A DNA stretch of 64,000 bases from Bacteroidales bacterium UBA7009 (GCA_002449665.1 DJXH01000008.1:1-64000), one strand, 5' to 3'; counted from the first letter of the stretch, positions 53,601 through 62,700 are shown. A program made the numbers and translations. The notes: generated by a model not told the origin, from the letters alone.

Positions 53601-56502
53601 CGGTATAGACCCCCTCGCCGGAGATGGTCTGCGAGCCGAAGGTGATGGTCTCGTGCGGCGCGAGGACATAACTGTCGTTGGTGGTGCTTGCGCCCATGAG
53701 GGTGAGAATCATGCGGTATCGCTTGCACTCGTGCTTGTCGCGCATCTCCATGACGAAGTCGTAGGGATAGGAGTCGGGGACAGGCACGTCGAAGGTGTGG
53801 CCCCGGTAGGTGTAGGTGGTGGCGGAGCAGAGGGTGTCATAAACATCCTCCTCTAATCCTACTACCCTCCTCACATGTGCGATGTAGATACTGTCGCAGC
53901 CGTCTTTGGTGGTATAGGAGGCTGTATAAGTACCTTTTTTGTCTAACGTCTGCCCGTGCCACTGGCGGGTCTCGTCGTCGATGAGCTTGATGTTCTCCTC
54001 AAAGCGGTAGGACTGCGCCTCGGTCAGGACGAGGGTGACGGTGCTGTCGCAGCCGAAGCGGTTGCGCAAGGCACGGACATAGGTGCCGGGGGCTGTCTCC
54101 GAGAAGCCGTACTTGCTGTAGGTGGTGCCGGAGCAGATGACATCGTTGATGGTCCGGCTCTGCGGCTTGCAAACGTCAAGGTTCAGTGTGACGGTGCTGT
54201 CGCAGCCGTTCTGGCTGCGCAGGTACTGGTAGTAGGTGCCTGCCTCCGACACGTGGAAGCCGTTCTCTTCGTAGATTTCGCCCTCGCAGACTGTTGCGTT
54301 GATGACGTTGTGATAAGCCGTCTCCACAGAGAGAACCAACTGATGCACTTTCACAGTGCCGTCGGAGGCTTTTATCTCCTGATTATATGTGCCACCTTCA
54401 GTCAGAGTCTTTCCTCTGAACTCATAAGAGTCGCCATCGCAGATAGTGTGATAGGTGCGGCTGTTGACGGGTTGCGTGACTGTGAGCGTGACGATGCTGT
54501 CACAGCCGAAGCGGTTCTGCAGATTCGCCGTGTAAGTGCCGGCCTTGCTGATGCTCAGCCCGTGCCAGTCATACACCTCATCCGGCTCCAGCTTGTAGCT
54601 GTCGGTGAAGTACTCAACCTGCGGCAGTATGCGCAGCTGGCAATGGTACTCCCAGTCGCCCTCGGTCTTTTTGACGGTGTAGTCCTGCGGGAAAGTGCCT
54701 GTCAGCGGCAGGGCGAAGGACTCGCCCCGGAACTTGTAGAAGGCAGTGGCGCAGACGGTGTCGTAGGTGATGGTGATGTTGTCGTACTTGGCAATGAGTT
54801 TGTAGATACTGTCACAGCCGAACCGCGACAGGTGTTCGTCCTTGTAGGTGCCGGGCTTGCTGATGGTCTGTCCGTGCCATATAAAACTCGTCCCCTGCCT
54901 GAACTCACGTGTCTCCTCCTTGAGGAACGACTGATGCACGACCACCGTGTATGTCTTTATCTGGTCGCCCACAGTCTCCGAGAACGTGGTGTTGGTGCTG
55001 TACTGCTTGCCGCCTATGGTGACGCTCTGCCCCTCGCAGATGTCGAAGGTCTGCTCCACGGACACCTGCTCGATGATGTCGTCAATGTCCACATTGTTGA
55101 TTTCACGCAGGTAGCCGCCCACGCAGTAGGCATAACTCTCGTCCACGCCCATGCCATAGACGTGTGCCGTGAACTCGGCATCAGAGTTGTAGAGGGTGTA
55201 AGTGCCGTGGTCTATTTTCTTGGTCAGGTAGGAGTATTCTGCATTGCCAGGCACGGTCTTGAAGCCGGTCAGAGCCGCCCCGTTGAAGGTCATGCTGCCT
55301 GCCGCCGAAGTGGGGACAACGACGTTCATATAGTGGTAGCGTATGACCGAAGTCTTGAACGTGGCGAAGGTTATCTGCTTGATTCCCTGCTCCTGCGGCG
55401 TCACCCACACCATTGACGGGTCACCCACGCGGCTGGAGTTGGCGGTGCGGCTGCTCTGGTAGATGTAACAGGCGCACGGGTCGGAAGTCTCTATATAGAC
55501 CGCCGCGTCGGAGAGTTTGTAGAGGTAGCTCTCGCAGGTGTTGATGGTGGCGAGTGTGGAGCCGCCATTCATAATCTTGGTGCCGTCCTTCAGGGCGGTG
55601 AACATCACATAGTCCGTCGTCTGCCCCTGGCTCTTGGTCAGCACGAACTTCCTGCCCCATGTCTGCACGGGCATAGCCTGCTCAACGACGTGGTCGGAAT
55701 AGCCCTTGTAGTCAGGTATATAGAGGTCGATGTCGCCGTTGAACACCGCCACAGGCTTGTCCGCCTTGATGACACTGCCCGCCAGACTGCCCTTGTCCGC
55801 CTCGGCCGTCACCTGATAGACCTGTCCACGGTTGAGGGTGAAGGTGTAAGTGCCTTTCTTGCGGTTCAGCGTCGGAGCCGAAAGCACCATTGTCACCTGC
55901 GTGTTGTTCTCGGTGGCGACCACCGCAAACTCCGTATTTCCCTCGCGCTGTGTGCGGTAGGCCTGTATGATATAGTCGGTGCCGAGCGATGAGGTTGGCA
56001 CCACGTTGGTGGCATCGAAGGTGTAGTCGGCGAAGTTGGCTCCATACACCGATATGGGGGCGGTAGCCTGTATGAGCAGACCGGTGTTCTGCGTGAGGTC
56101 GGAGCCGTAGTTGTAGCACTGCACGGTTGGCACGGCTATGATGGTCACGCCGTTGGCCTTCACGCTGGTGGAGGTGCTCCAGCCTGTGTTGGGATTGCTC
56201 ACTGTGATGTTCGCCGCGTTGCGCGAGGAGAACACAAGCTGCATCTTCAGGTACTTGCTGGAGGCGTTGTATTCGTAGTTCTGGAGGAATGTGACCCAGA
56301 ACTCCGTGCCTTCGGTGTTGAAGCCTTCGTCCTGCGGTATCCTTGCAGGGCGCAGTCCTTCTGTGGGCAGCGGTGTCTGCCGCACCTCGATGCCCTCACC
56401 CGGTTCACCGAGAGGATTGGCGGATATGAGATGGCGCGTCTGTGCCTGGAGGTTCAGTCCGGCAAAGAGAAATATAAGCGATATGCAGATTCTGTTTTTC
56501 AT
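50602..56502 (-). CDS. Giant GCDS-repeat adhesin-like protein, T9SS cargo
   Basis: A 1966-residue secreted protein. Signal peptide MKNRICISLIFLFAGLNLQA, then an IgGFc-binding-protein-like N-terminal domain (about residues 60-480; EGTEFWVTFLQNY, KPVAVFNGDIDLY). Next come about seventeen ~40-residue units from ~490 to 1670, each ending in a strand such as FGCDSTVTLxLTV and starting near ICEGxxYxxxGxxxxxxGTY; fifteen keep GCDS/NCDS, two have ADS/LDS. Three adjacent units are nearly identical. A proline-glutamate linker (EPEPEPEPEPEPKPQP) leads to the last ~260 residues, which close with a T9SS sorting domain (GRYTLYDILGRILTTGTI ... GTYICVFTADDSTETVQKFVI). Predicted to be surface-anchored and adhesive. 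It is 24 bp downstream of the preceding minus gene, so likely co-transcribed. Confidence 0.9.
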   Translation of the reverse strand: MKNRICISLIFLFAGLNLQAQTRHLISANPLGEPGEGIEVRQTPLPTEGLRPARIPQDEGFNTEGTEFWVTFLQNYEYNASSKYLKMQLVFSSRNAANITVSNPNTGWSTSTSVKANGVTIIAVPTVQCYNYGSDLTQNTGLLIQATAPISVYGANFADYTFDATNVVPTSSLGTDYIIQAYRTQREGNTEFAVVATENNTQVTMVLSAPTLNRKKGTYTFTLNRGQVYQVTAEADKGSLAGSVIKADKPVAVFNGDIDLYIPDYKGYSDHVVEQAMPVQTWGRKFVLTKSQGQTTDYVMFTALKDGTKIMNGGSTLATINTCESYLYKLSDAAVYIETSDPCACYIYQSSRTANSSRVGDPSMVWVTPQEQGIKQITFATFKTSVIRYHYMNVVVPTSAAGSMTFNGAALTGFKTVPGNAEYSYLTKKIDHGTYTLYNSDAEFTAHVYGMGVDESYAYCVGGYLREINNVDIDDIIEQVSVEQTFDICEGQSVTIGGKQYSTNTTFSETVGDQIKTYTVVVHQSFLKEETREFRQGTSFIWHGQTISKPGTYKDEHLSRFGCDSIYKLIAKYDNITITYDTVCATAFYKFRGESFALPLTGTFPQDYTVKKTEGDWEYHCQLRILPQVEYFTDSYKLEPDEVYDWHGLSISKAGTYTANLQNRFGCDSIVTLTVTQPVNSRTYHTICDGDSYEFRGKTLTEGGTYNQEIKASDGTVKVHQLVLSVETAYHNVINATVCEGEIYEENGFHVSEAGTYYQYLRSQNGCDSTVTLNLDVCKPQSRTINDVICSGTTYSKYGFSETAPGTYVRALRNRFGCDSTVTLVLTEAQSYRFEENIKLIDDETRQWHGQTLDKKGTYTASYTTKDGCDSIYIAHVRRVVGLEEDVYDTLCSATTYTYRGHTFDVPVPDSYPYDFVMEMRDKHECKRYRMILTLMGASTTNDSYVLAPHETITFGSQTISGEGVYTETFKSRFGCDSTVILTVTQPVLDLKYDTVDICSGDVYPFAGKEISRPATYIDSAKVEGKKGFNITQLLLRVHPVHKFVIDKVIQSGQSYKDDNFDENLTGVYHKDFQSVWNCDSTYTLNLTVCSPKSAEITATICEGEVYDQNGFIAYENGDYSRNDLTAEGCDSTTTLHLTVLPPLEPEYEDWTICTGGSYLWQGTVYDHGGTYVTPYTLPDGREGQRVLQLKEVPVYKDTVYATICEGDTYTDYNFNCSVAETYTQQHTSIGGCDSTITLVLTVNKTYDRYINASICEGDTYSEYGITTSVEGDYIRRFETMDGCDSVFHIHVSVNEPSSYTEKAVINYGQSYPWEGTVYKETTYITKNLKNTAGCDSTVVFDLWVNDLITNTVPVTFCEGDSAKIFDTDSIVKTEGIYQRMYKAASGADSLVAYNVEVLRRTYENTVVTINPGENYKWHGTEYSLPVSLRDTLVNAEGCDSVCTFELTLRDFILNDLTEQFCEGGSAILWNDSTVKTAGTYQRHFKTTEGLDSLVRYEVTVLYPSVGPDTTAVVCEDELPFLWYGISCSEAKDYTRKLTNAAGCDSIITLHFSTKTCTVPCTDTSSDTTAVVCIEELPFLWYGISCSEAKDYTRKLTNAAGCDSIITLHFSTKTCTVPCTDTSSDTTAVVCEDELPFLWYGISCFEAKDYTRKLTNAAGCDSVITLHFSTKTCQEPEPEPEPEPEPEPKPQPYEGVALLVRDTICANEKSLQVVVRTAKGTPKQLSVYFPAKEPNGHFRDTVIGLAQMPEQRVNILFTRTADTTRYIRPDDYAVQLTIEGDNAKPLTYEQPLHVKYPSWLIMQKWNDVLAILNDRYNGGYRFSAIQWYRSGTAIPARGEHSSYIYEGSEDNRKTLLFGSPYWAELTRSGETKGICTCEYVPERTENGRTVFAPQVELTSQRGTIQITANKTGRYTLYDILGRILTTGTISHTQQPTETGIKTQVGTYICVFTADDSTETVQKFVIQ
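51487..51980 (-). repeat. Near-identical 174-bp tandem repeats inside the GCDS gene
   Basis: Copies begin at 51487, 51661 and 51835; the period is exactly 174 bp (58 residues), and the third copy stops being similar near 51980. Copies differ by only a few bases, e.g. EDELPF versus IEELPF and SCSEAK versus SCFEAK. The unit encodes CEDELPFLWYGISCSEAK through GCDSIITLHFSTK and a CTVPCTDTSSDTTAV spacer. Such recent copies can recombine and change protein length. Confidence 0.9.
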
Positions 56503-56526
56503 AGATGTATCTCCTTTCTCTTTGTG

Positions 56527-59307
56527 TTAGTCGCAGACCGCGCGCACCGACATGCCCCAATAGCGGACAGACTGTGTGTTAGCCTCGGGTTTATGATCTT
56601 CACCATACGAACTGTTTGTGTACCAGTACAATATGTAGCAATCCCTGTCCTTTGTGGAGGGCGAAGCTATGGATGTGGCAGTGAGGTAGCGCGCATATTT
56701 GCCTACGTTGAACACCGAGCTGCCGTTCTTGTAACCGGCTGTCGGCATGAAGATGGACAGCGACGTGTTCTCTTTGGAAGTGAATGTGTAGCCACGTTTC
56801 GACTGGTTGTAGGTGACTGTGCATTTGCTCAGCAAGTCAAGCATCTCGTCCCGTGTGGGCATCCTCCAGCCGCAGCCCCATGCCTGTGCAGCAGCGTCAT
56901 CGCCCTGCTGGAGAATGATGTTGCCGTCAGCCGCCACGCCGTACTTGGTGTAGGGCGAGGAGTTCTGGTTTGAGCCTTTGTACGGGCAGTTTGACCAAGA
57001 GCAGGATGCCGGATTGGCGGTGTTGCCTGCGTACATGTAGTAGTTGCCCGCATCTGTCTCGGAGGAGGCTCCGAGGTTCACTGTAGCCCATTTCGGACCG
57101 CCGGCCCAGAGTTGCACCCAGTCGTGGTTGCAGTTGCTGCCCGTGGGAGCGGCGGGAGCCTCGGTGGTGAAGCTCTTCACTTCGCCCCGTGCTGTGCCGG
57201 AGCCGTTGGCGGCGTATGCCTGGAAGTAATAGGTAGTGGAGGCTGTCAGTCCGGAGAGCGTGTAAGTGAACGCCCCCGTGCCGCTGCCTGCTGTTGAGCA
57301 GTTGGCGAGGTTGTCCGACGCCGTCCCCCAGCAGAAGCCGCGCTTGGTGACGGTCAGTCCGCCGTCGGAGCTTACAAGTCCGTTCAGCACTGCCCCGTCG
57401 GAGGTGACGGAGGTCGCGTCGTTGGTCAGCACCACAGGCTTGGCGGCAGGCGTGCACTCAAATTCATTCTTGTCCTCGTCCTCCAGCTTGTAGCTGACAA
57501 ACTCATAGCGCGGGGAGTCGGTATAGACCGCCTTGTAAGTCGCGTCCTCGGTGGCGGCAACTATCGCAGGAGTCCAGCCCGAGAAGTAGTATATCTTGTC
57601 CCCTACGGAGTAAGGTGCTGGGTCGGTATTGGGGTATGCGGGCACAGTGCCCTTTGCCACCTCAACCACCGCCAGCTCCTTGTTGTCGTGGTCAAGAAAG
57701 GTTATCTTCAGTTTCTCCACCTCGCCGAGCTTGACGTAGATGTTCTTAGTTATGTCCGACGAAGTCTCCTGCTGCGTGGCGAGGAAAGCTATTATCTCCT
57801 CCTCGGCAAAAGGCTGCGTGCATGCCGCGTCGTGCCAGTAGGAGGCCCCCGCCGCGTCCAGTTCGCGCATCCAGCCCTGCACGTAGTTGGTGTCGGTCTG
57901 CCATGTGTACTGCTGCGGAGCCGTACCGCCCGTGGGCCACTCGCCCTCAACAGGGATGTAGGTCAGGTTGTAGCTGAACACCGTCCAGTTGTCGGGGATA
58001 TACGATGGCGTTGTCTTTGTGCCGTTGTATGTGCGCGGCAGTTCCGGCGGACAGTAGAATGCACCCTTGCCCGCTACGCCGTATGTCCAATAACTGCAAA
58101 AAGACAGGCTGCCCCATGCCTTGAAATACACTCGTATCTTTCGAAGGTTGCCCGACGAGTGGTACATATATTGCAACGGGTTACTTGCCGTTATGGTAGA
58201 GGCGTGTATGTCAGGACCTTCCGTGAGGTTGGGACAGTTGTAGAACATGTGGCTGTAGGTCATGTTATATCCCAATTTGCCTGCAAACAGGTGCGATGGG
58301 GCTTTCACAAGGGCTGTGCAGCCGGCAAACATATTGTCGCACGCTCCCTGCCCGGTGGCGGCATCCGCTTCGGTCATTATCTCCGGCGCGGTGGTAAGAG
58401 CGGTGCAACCCGCGAACATATACTGGTAGCAGAACTTCGGCATATTAGTTCCGGGCAGTGTGTCCTGTGCCGTTACGAGAGCCGAGCAGTTTTGGAACAT
58501 ATACCCGTAGCACCCCTCTTGCAGTGTGGTGGCAGGCAGGTCGGGTACACTTTTGAGCGATGTACAGCCGTTGAACATCAGGTAGTAGCAGTAAGGTGCA
58601 AGTTCTGTGGACGGTAGTTCGGGCGGGGCTGTGAGCGAGGTGCAGTTGCTGAACATAGAGTTGTAGCAGTAGTCTGCCATTTCTGTTGCAGGTAGCGCGG
58701 GAACTGACCGCAGAGTCGAGCAGCCGGTGAAAAGGCTTGAGTAGCAGTACTTGCCGAGCATAGTGGCAGGCAGGCTAAGAGCCGAAGCGTCTCTTATGGT
58801 GTTGCAGTTCTTGAAAAGTTGTGTAAAACAATAATTTCCAAGCGGATATTCGTCCGTATGTAATGTGCCGTCTTTATATGCTACGAGCGACATTATATCG
58901 CCGCTTACGGTGTAAGTGGTGGTGTTAGGCAGGCGGAGGTAGAAGTATATGGATGTGCCTTTGCCGAACTGCCAGGCGTTGCCGTTGAGGTTGTAGCCGC
59001 GAAAGCGGACATTCTGTCCTCCGGGCAGGGAGAAAGAGAGTTGGTTGTTGGCGGCAGTGCCGTAGGTGGTCTCTTCGCTCCAGTCGCCGCCGTTGATGCT
59101 GTAGGCAATGTTCACGTTGTTGGTCGTGTAGTTGCCGCCTTGTTTGGCAAAATAGACAGTGACGGTCGTGCCGCCGGTATTGGTTATCGTCAGATAGTCA
59201 GGCTCTGCCGCTTGTGCCGCCTGCGGACAAGTTACCATCGCAAGCACAAAGACGACAGCAAAAAAGAGACGTAAAGAAAAACCGATACGATGTAAAAATC
59301 CCTGCAT
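56527..59307 (-). CDS. BspA-like surface protein with FN3 and FISUMP-type domains
   Basis: A 926-residue exported protein; the signal peptide ends PQAAQA (about residue 33). After EPDYLTITNTGGTTVTVYF and a beta domain, residues ~160-390 contain about ten BspA/DUF285-type units of ~24 residues (CYNSMFSNCTSLTAPPELPSTELAPY). An InlB-like segment (ITFLDHDNKELAVVEVAKG) lies near 545, an FN3-like domain near 625-715, and the last ~200 residues resemble the Fibrobacter paralogous (FISUMP) domain: WATVNLGASSETDAGNYYMY, GCGWRMPTRDEMLDLL, YWGMSVRAVC. No T9SS sorting signal is seen at the C-terminus, unlike its neighbours. It has its own promoter at 59367-59398. Confidence 0.85.
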   Translation of the reverse strand: MQGFLHRIGFSLRLFFAVVFVLAMVTCPQAAQAAEPDYLTITNTGGTTVTVYFAKQGGNYTTNNVNIAYSINGGDWSEETTYGTAANNQLSFSLPGGQNVRFRGYNLNGNAWQFGKGTSIYFYLRLPNTTTYTVSGDIMSLVAYKDGTLHTDEYPLGNYCFTQLFKNCNTIRDASALSLPATMLGKYCYSSLFTGCSTLRSVPALPATEMADYCYNSMFSNCTSLTAPPELPSTELAPYCYYLMFNGCTSLKSVPDLPATTLQEGCYGYMFQNCSALVTAQDTLPGTNMPKFCYQYMFAGCTALTTAPEIMTEADAATGQGACDNMFAGCTALVKAPSHLFAGKLGYNMTYSHMFYNCPNLTEGPDIHASTITASNPLQYMYHSSGNLRKIRVYFKAWGSLSFCSYWTYGVAGKGAFYCPPELPRTYNGTKTTPSYIPDNWTVFSYNLTYIPVEGEWPTGGTAPQQYTWQTDTNYVQGWMRELDAAGASYWHDAACTQPFAEEEIIAFLATQQETSSDITKNIYVKLGEVEKLKITFLDHDNKELAVVEVAKGTVPAYPNTDPAPYSVGDKIYYFSGWTPAIVAATEDATYKAVYTDSPRYEFVSYKLEDEDKNEFECTPAAKPVVLTNDATSVTSDGAVLNGLVSSDGGLTVTKRGFCWGTASDNLANCSTAGSGTGAFTYTLSGLTASTTYYFQAYAANGSGTARGEVKSFTTEAPAAPTGSNCNHDWVQLWAGGPKWATVNLGASSETDAGNYYMYAGNTANPASCSWSNCPYKGSNQNSSPYTKYGVAADGNIILQQGDDAAAQAWGCGWRMPTRDEMLDLLSKCTVTYNQSKRGYTFTSKENTSLSIFMPTAGYKNGSSVFNVGKYARYLTATSIASPSTKDRDCYILYWYTNSSYGEDHKPEANTQSVRYWGMSVRAVCD

Positions 59308-59366
59308 AATATGTTGTTATTTGTTGTAAACTGCTGCAATACGATGACCTGCAATATATCCGCTTG

Positions 59367-59398
59367 CAAAGATATAAACTTTTGCCGGTTTGTGCAAA
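59367..59398 (-). promoter_or_regulatory. Promoter of the 926-residue surface protein gene
   Basis: Minus strand TTTG (59398-59395), 20 bases, TATCTTTG (59374-59367), perfect. The leader is about 53 nt. It probably also drives the GCDS-repeat gene downstream. Confidence 0.8.
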
Positions 59399-59454
59399 TT
59401 TATAATCAAAAAGTTATGCAATTTTCCCTAATACCTGTATTCTTGCCTACAACC

Positions 59455-59491
59455 AACGAATGGTGCACCGCTTACCGGCGCACCATTCGTT
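59455..59491. terminator. Perfect 12-bp inverted repeat upstream of the promoter
   Basis: AACGAATGGTGC (59455-59466) pairs perfectly with 59480-59491; the 13-nt loop has a small inner CCG/CGG pairing. It lies 37 bp after the stop codon of the small ORF at 59528, so it is a likely terminator of that transcript. No U run follows on either strand. Confidence 0.55.
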
Positions 59492-59527
59492 GAATTTAGA
59501 TTATTCCATATTTTGTTTCAGGCAGTC

Positions 59528-59656
59528 TTAATCGCCGCCCTCGTCGCCGAGATCGCCCGGATCTACCGTTGGTTTTTGTGATGGGATGTTTGAAACGCAA
59601 AGCGTTATGGAGGTCTCTACCTCCGTTGTAAATGTTTTTGGCTGATAGTATTTCAT
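59528..59656 (-). CDS. Small 42-residue acidic-tailed ORF
   Basis: ATG at 59656 to TAA at 59528 encodes MKYYQPKTFTTEVETSITLC and a tail VSNIPSQKPTVDPGDLGDEG plus GD. No signal peptide or membrane segment. The pattern of a basic/aromatic start, one cysteine after a short hydrophobic stretch, and an acidic Pro/Gly/Asp-rich end resembles the many short (40-70 residue) proteins encoded next to surface-protein genes in Bacteroidales; their role is unknown. It sits between two giant surface genes, framed by hairpins on both sides. A non-coding chance frame cannot be excluded. Confidence 0.55.
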   Translation of the reverse strand: MKYYQPKTFTTEVETSITLCVSNIPSQKPTVDPGDLGDEGGD

Positions 59657-59665
59657 ATTATACAA

Positions 59666-59707
59666 GTAGTTTTCGTTATTTACGTTGTTTCCGTAGTTTT
59701 CGTTATT
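59666..59707. repeat. Pair of 15-bp direct repeats upstream of the small ORF
   Basis: GTAGTTTTCGTTATT occurs at 59666-59680 and again at 59693-59707, 27 bp apart start to start, ending 10 bp before the small ORF start. Spacing is not a whole number of helical turns by much (2.6). Possibly an operator or a remnant of local duplication. Confidence 0.6.
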
Positions 59708-59722
59708 ATAAGTTGCGAGTAT

Positions 59723-59754
59723 TCGGAGTACTCGGAATATTCCGAGTGCTCCGA
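59723..59754 (-). terminator. 32-bp near-perfect palindrome after the InlB-repeat gene
   Basis: TCGGAGTACTCGGAAT (59723-59738) pairs with 59739-59754 with one G-U mismatch; the core CTCGGAATATTCCGAG is a perfect palindrome. It begins 8 bp past the stop codon of the minus gene ending at 59763. No long U run follows, but the strength and position favour a transcription end or RNA stabiliser. Confidence 0.65.
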
Positions 59755-59762
59755 GATAATCT

Positions 59763-62700
59763 CTATTCTAACTTCTTTCCCTGTGCATCGTATCTTACTC
59801 CGCCGCGCTCGATGATGAGAATGCCGTTTTCGATGTACTTAAGGGTTTCTGGTTCAGCATCTTCGTCAATGCTCATTACGTCTATCGTCTCGCCGCTTTC
59901 GCCACGAACCACAAGACGTACTCTCGGTTGAGCGTATTCCATACCATTGGCGTTCTTTATGTGCAGGTAGGCACGGAACGCACGCAACGGACTGCCACCG
60001 GCTTTGGGGTAGTAGAGACGGTTGTTGTTGATGAAGATGTCTTCTTTCTCCGTGAGAGTTGTTTGAGGTATGTTTGCAACGAAGTCCACGTAAGTTTTGC
60101 TTACTGTTAGAGGAGTGAAAGAAGTGAGTGTTACACCTTCAAAGCGAGGGTCGGTCAGTTTATTGTCAATTAAAACAAGGTAAGGTTTGCCTGCTACTAT
60201 GTCCACTCCGTTTTCGTAAGGTGCTAAAGCAAAGGTGATAGTCATACCTGTTTGGTTATCGACATTACATTCAAGGAGTTCATATACTCTGCCGTCAAGT
60301 GCGCTGCCATCTGTGTCGAAGTCAAAGGGCAGGCATAGTGTAGCCCATCTGTTGGCGTTGAAAGTGCGTTTAAGCGTTACGTTCACTGTCTGTCCGGCGT
60401 AGGTGGAGAGCAGTTCAGTATATACGCTCGCATCGCTGTTGTCGTAAAGTTCGATTTCGGGAGTGGTGGTGACAACTTCTCTCCACTGTGCGGTGTAGGT
60501 AGTTTGGGCGGCAGGCATATTGGTAGCAGGGGTGGTATTCCAACCCGCGAACTCAAAGCCGCTTTTGGTCGGGTCGGCGGGAGCGGTGATGGCTGTGCCC
60601 CATGCAACATTACCGTGGGTATAGTCTGCTTCATTGGTCGTCGTTGCACCGCCTGCAAAGTCCCAAGTGAGGCTGTACTGCTTTTTGGCGGGAGTGAAAG
60701 TCGCTGTGTAAGTAGCATCGCCTGTTACGGTAGCAATGTCAGGAGACCATGTGTTGAAAGTGTAGGTATATCCTTCTGCTGCTGCATCAGCTGCCTTTGT
60801 CGGGGTTTCACCGTTGTACGAAGGTGTTGCGCCGTAAGCCACGCTGCTGCTCTGCAACTCGGTGCCGTTCCAGTTGAGGAAGCGGATAGTGTAGCTGGTT
60901 GTGCTCCATGTAGCGGTATAGGTTACATTCTCTGCGGGCATAGTCTCTGCCACGTCGGGACTCCATGCTTTGAACGTGTAACCTGTTTTGGTCGGAGTGT
61001 TAGGAGCGGTAATGGTAGTGCCGTAGGCAACTGTTCCGTTTGTGTATTCGCCAGTCAGGGCATCGCCGTCAGTGGTCCATTTCAGGGTGTAGTTGACGGG
61101 GGTTTCTGTCCATGTGGCGGTGTACGTTACATCTTTGTCAGGCATGGTGGCATCTAAAGCAGGTTCCCAGCCGTTGAACGTGTAGGTATATTGCGCCGTA
61201 GCGTTCTTGGTCGGAGTGTTCGGAGCGATAATGGTTGTGCCGTAATCCGTTGTGCCATCAGTGTATTCGCCTGTCAGCGTGTTACCGTCCGTTACCCAGC
61301 TTACGTTGTGCTGATTGGCAGTCCATATTGCCGTGTAAGTTGTATTGGTGGCGGGCATCGTGGCAGCCAATTCATCAGCTACACCGTCATTACCGGCATC
61401 CCATCCGGCGAAGGTGTGTCCTGTCTTAGTCGGGGTATTCGGTTGGGTTATACCCGTTCCGTATGCCACTGTGCCGTGGGTGTATGTGCCTGTCAGCGTA
61501 TTGCCGTCGGTCGTCCATGCCAGTGTGTAGCTGACAGGAGTCTCAGTCCATGTGGCGGTGTATGTCACATCGTTGTCGGGCATGGTGGCAGCCACTGCGG
61601 GTGTCCAGCCGTTAAACGTGTAGGTGTATTGCGCCGTGGCGTTCTTGGTCGGGGTGGCAGGGGCAACAATGGTTGTGCCGTATGCCGTTGTGCCGTTGGT
61701 GTATGTGCCAGTCAGCGCGTTACCGTCCGTTACCCAGCTTACGTTGTGCGTATTGGTGCTCCAGTTGGCTGTGATGGTCTTGTCGCCGGTGGAACCGATT
61801 GTTATCTGCGTAATGGGGTTGCCGCCACAAGTCCAGCCTGTGAAGGTGTAGCCCTCACGTGTACCCGGATTAGCGAGAGCGAAGGTCGCTGTCTCTACGG
61901 TGTACTCCTCAGGGTTGCTGTTGGTTGCACCGTTCAAGCCTGCGTAAGTGAGGTTGTAGGTGACAATGTTCCAAGTAGCGACGTAAGTGGTCGTAGCAGA
62001 AGGCATCGTGCCGGAGAAGGCAGGAGACCAAGCATCGAAGGTGTAGCCTGTGCGGGTGGCGGTAGGAGCCGTGATAGCCGCTCCGGCGGAATAACTGCCT
62101 GCAGCGGTGTATTCGCCTGACAGTTCGCCGCCGTTGGCATCCCAAGCAAGCGTATATGAGGACACCTTCTGAACATAATAGTTTTTGGTCGTGGATGCTG
62201 ACGACTCTTTCTGTGTTGCGAGAGCGGCGGTGATGTCGGAAACGCTGATCTCTGAAGTACAAGCCGCATCGGTGTAGAATTTGGCATTGTCTGCTGATTC
62301 CGCTCTCAAGAATGTCATCACATTGGTGGTGTCCGTCTCCCACGTGAACTGCTTGTTGGCATTAGTGGCATCCTCCCATGTGCAACTTTTCGGAATAAAG
62401 GTAACATTGTAGGAATAGACTGTCCAACCACTCGGTATATTAGCAGTACCTGCCGTTCTATCCAATGTCGGCGGGCAGTAGAAATCACCTGTGCTTTTTA
62501 CACCATTTACCCAGTCGGCAGTTTTGCTATAAGTTCCTCCCAACGTTGTTCCATAGTAGCGGATATGCTTCAGTTTGCTACAACTTTTGAACATTTGTTG
62601 CATTCCGTAGTTTGCAAGAGTGGTAGCGCGTATTGTCGGAGCTTTTCCCAGATTGGAACAGCCGTAGAACATATTATTGTAAGTATAGTTTTGCAGAGTG

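Noticed and set aside
51262..55416. Long plus-strand open frames (for example 51262-52611 and 53956-55416) opposite the GCDS gene
   Set aside because: They are antisense to a repeat-rich, GC-rich gene, have no family motifs, and repeat the same artefact in each repeat unit. The minus-strand reading has a signal peptide, domains and a T9SS tail.
59308..59527. Further small ORFs in the gap upstream of the 926-residue surface protein
   Set aside because: No frame with a start codon and protein-like composition was seen; the stretch holds a promoter and an inverted repeat.
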